Part shown: piece after piece, positions 62,521 to 64,000 of the stretch
How positions within the stretch are numbered: the stretch's first letter is position 1
Layout of the letters: each line of letters begins with the position of its first letter
DNA from: Sphingobacterium sp. GVS05A
GTDB taxonomy: Bacteria > Bacteroidota > Bacteroidia > Sphingobacteriales > Sphingobacteriaceae
Length of the DNA stretch: 64,000 nt
Direction of reading: 5' to 3'
Assembly (NCBI RefSeq): GCF_019969845.1
Contig: NZ_JAHXYR010000005.1
Coordinates: 62,001 to 126,000 of the forward strand
Translations under genes and position numbers: made by a program
Notes under the pieces: model-generated
Database searches by the model: none
What the model saw: the letters and a program-made list of their open reading frames with translations, nothing else
What the model was told of the DNA's origin: nothing

Positions 62521-63672
62521 TTAACCGTTAAAAACAACACCTTCGTAACAAGCGTTATAGATGGCCTTGAGCTCTTCCAATACCGGAACCCGTGGGTTAA
62601 ATCCTGTACATGGATCTAGCAACGCATTGTTGGTGATATAATCGATGTTTTTCTCCCAATCTGCTTTGGAAATACCAAATTCTTTGATGGACGAAATATT
62701 GTTGACCTCAGCACGTAGCGTTTCAATGGCCTGTGCCAGTTCCTCTGCGGTTTCTTTGCCGATCACCTTCGCTAAATCAGGAAAACGTGTAGATACTTTG
62801 GCATTGTAACGGATGACATTGGGTAGGAAGATCGCATTCGCAGCGCCATGGGGAATACCGTACAAAGCGCCTACTTGATGTGAGAGTGAGTGAACAATAC
62901 CTAACCAGGCATTGTTAAATGCCAGACCAGCCATAAAGGATGCGTCGTGCATATTTTGTCGGGCCTGGATGTTTGTCGGGTTGCTGACCGCTTCTCTTAA
63001 GTTATTGAAAACTATTTCTAGACCGCCTTTGGCCAGTACATCTGCGTAATTGTCATCAATGTTCGATACATAGGCTTCCACACAGTGGGTCAGCGCATCC
63101 AGACCGGTATTTGCAGTGATATGCGCTGGCATGGAAGCACAGACTTCGCCGTCTACGATAGCGATATCGGGGGTCAGTTCGTAAGAAACAATAGGGTATT
63201 TGACGCCTTTTTCCCGGTCAGTGATGACCGCCAGGCCGGTTGTTTCGGTACCTGTACCACTCGTGGATGGGATAGCGATAAATTTCGCCTTGTTTCTCAG
63301 GCTAGGTACCGTAAAGGGTTTGACCAATGCGTCGAAATCTGCATCCGGATGTTCGTAGAATACCCACATCATTTTGGCGGCATCAATAGCCGAGCAGCCA
63401 CCAAGGCCAACGATCCAATCTGGTTGAAAGGCCAGCATCGCTTCAGCACCGCGAAAACTTGTCGCCGAGGATGGATCTTCCTCTACTCCCTCAAAAACGA
63501 ATGTTTCAAGGCCTGCTTCTTCCAAAAAAGCAATTGTTCTATCCAAGGTTCCGCTTTTACGCATCGAATTTCCTCCGGTCACGATGAAAGCTTTTTTACC
63601 CTTTACATGTTTCAGTTCTTCAAGGCTTCCCGCACCATGGAATACTTCGCCTGCAATAAATAATTTGCTCAT
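62521..63672 (-). CDS. Iron-containing alcohol dehydrogenase
   Basis: A 383-residue enzyme. The NAD(P)-binding half has G-G-G-C-S-A-I-D-like G-L-G-G-C-S-A-I-D-A-A-K (about 89-100) and P-S-T-S-G-T-G-T-E-T-T (about 135-145). The metal site is T-G-L-D-A-L-T-H-C-V-E-A-Y (D and H ligands near 192-196), H-S-L-S-H (about 262-266) and G-I-P-H-G-A-A-N (about 273-280). It reduces aldehydes or oxidises short-chain alcohols in the cytoplasm. A -7-type CAAAGATA lies 26 bases upstream. An AraC-family gene begins upstream on the same strand and may regulate it. Confidence 0.93.
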   Translation of the reverse strand: MSKLFIAGEVFHGAGSLEELKHVKGKKAFIVTGGNSMRKSGTLDRTIAFLEEAGLETFVFEGVEEDPSSATSFRGAEAMLAFQPDWIVGLGGCSAIDAAKMMWVFYEHPDADFDALVKPFTVPSLRNKAKFIAIPSTSGTGTETTGLAVITDREKGVKYPIVSYELTPDIAIVDGEVCASMPAHITANTGLDALTHCVEAYVSNIDDNYADVLAKGGLEIVFNNLREAVSNPTNIQARQNMHDASFMAGLAFNNAWLGIVHSLSHQVGALYGIPHGAANAIFLPNVIRYNAKVSTRFPDLAKVIGKETAEELAQAIETLRAEVNNISSIKEFGISKADWEKNIDYITNNALLDPCTGFNPRVPVLEELKAIYNACYEGVVFNG

Positions 63673-63697
63673 TTTTCTATCTTTAAATTTTATGTCG

Positions 63698-63705
63698 CAA
63701 AGATA
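63698..63705 (-). promoter_or_regulatory. -7 box (TATCTTTG on the - strand) before the alcohol dehydrogenase
   Basis: CAAAGATA on the + strand is TATCTTTG on the - strand, an exact TAnnTTTG match 26 bases before the start codon. A clear -33 partner at 19 bases was not found. Confidence 0.5.
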
Positions 63706-63741
63706 GGGTGGTCATAGGGCTCAGTTATTACACAAACGGGC

Positions 63742-64000
63742 CTACGTGTTATACATTTGAGCCAGCTCGTTCTGAAGCTGGGTGGGTGTTTCATTGAGTT
63801 TTGCTTTCACAAATTTGTTTAGTGCTGCCGGAGAGTTGAAACCCAGGTCAAAGGCAATTTCTTTGTGGGTAATATCGGCAAACATCAGCTGGCGTTTGAT
63901 CTCGGTCAGGATCCGGTTGTGAATGGTATTGATCGCCGTATCGCCGCAGTGTTTTTTGCTGATGGCATTTAGCCTTTTGGGGGTGATATGAAGCCGATCG
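63742..64000 (-). CDS. AraC-family transcriptional regulator (C-terminal part)
   Basis: The last ~85 codons of a gene running off the right edge. They hold an AraC HTH: I-T-P-K-R-L-N-A-I-S-K-K-H-C-G near the left end of the fragment, and the second HTH as F-A-D-I-T-H-K-E-I-A-F-D-L-G-F-N-S-P-A-A-L-N-K-F. The final F-V-K-A-K-L-N-E-T-P-T-Q-L has the usual F-x-K pattern. It stops 70 bases before the dehydrogenase start, on the same strand, and may control it. The sensor domain is outside the window. Confidence 0.88.
   Translation of the reverse strand, partial: DRLHITPKRLNAISKKHCGDTAINTIHNRILTEIKRQLMFADITHKEIAFDLGFNSPAALNKFVKAKLNETPTQLQNELAQMYNT

Noticed and set aside
1..64000. CRISPR array, rRNA or tRNA genes
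   Set aside because: No regularly spaced short repeats with unique spacers and no rRNA- or tRNA-like segments were seen on either strand.

Overview
The window is a Bacteroidota chromosome segment. It most resembles the Sphingobacteriaceae (a Sphingobacterium-like organism). The evidence is a SusC/SusD pair, several TAnnTTTG-type promoter -7 boxes, LytTR signalling proteins, outer-membrane beta-barrels with AQ-type signal cleavage sites, DUF6266 and DUF5675 proteins, and moderate-to-low G+C. The genus is inferred from protein style; no rRNA is present.

Layout. 1-5.9 kb: a glycan locus with a truncated GT2 glycosyltransferase, two polytopic membrane glycosyltransferases and an FAD-dependent sugar-mutase-like oxidoreductase, tightly packed on the + strand. 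5.9-7.6 kb: the first ~70 codons of a beta-helix surface protein cut off by an IS3-family element (6359-7587). 7.7-12.8 kb (- strand): an unknown small protein, a lipid A-type acyltransferase, two beta-barrel proteins and a LytS/LytR-like two-component pair. 13-16 kb: RidA, a Crp/Fnr regulator, an HxlR regulator with a 16-bp palindromic operator facing an NTF2-like gene and a DUF2798 gene, plus two decayed copies of one coding fragment. 16-26.5 kb: three same-strand copies of a ~135-bp repeat, each with promoter-like, variable and terminator parts. Between copies 1 and 2 is a 5'-truncated beta-helix gene; between copies 2 and 3 are an AbiC-like protein and a three-gene operon (unknown, PLD nuclease, SNF2-like helicase).

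26.7-46.5 kb is a dense defence island, almost all on the - strand. It holds a defence-type reverse transcriptase and a type III-like restriction-modification operon (SNF2 helicase, methyltransferase, restriction helicase-nuclease). A toxin / HTH antitoxin / SecB-like chaperone (TAC) cassette lies between the methyltransferase and restriction genes. Next come three genes including an AlbA/Schlafen protein and a protein with duplicated HEPN-like motifs, then an operon of regulator, SRA-HNH modification-dependent nuclease, NUDIX, HNH and HIT proteins. No integrase or tRNA marks the borders.

46.5-47.5 kb is noncoding with a candidate structured RNA. 47.5-53.8 kb is a SusC/SusD operon with a thioredoxin-like lipid- or envelope-associated protein. 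54-58 kb has AraC and membrane-anchored LytTR regulators and an excisionase-like HTH protein. 58-60.4 kb has a GC-rich quasi-palindrome and a small phage-like cassette (DUF6266, DUF5675, two tiny membrane proteins) with a 71-bp direct repeat. 60.5-64 kb: a GH2 glycosidase, an iron-containing alcohol dehydrogenase and the end of an AraC regulator.

The best candidates for an undescribed system are the three-gene PLD/SNF2 operon at 20-26 kb, the TAC cassette embedded in the restriction operon, the SRA-HNH/NUDIX/HNH/HIT operon, and the three-copy RNA-like repeat that brackets cargo. Functional statements rest on motif reading only; no database search was run.
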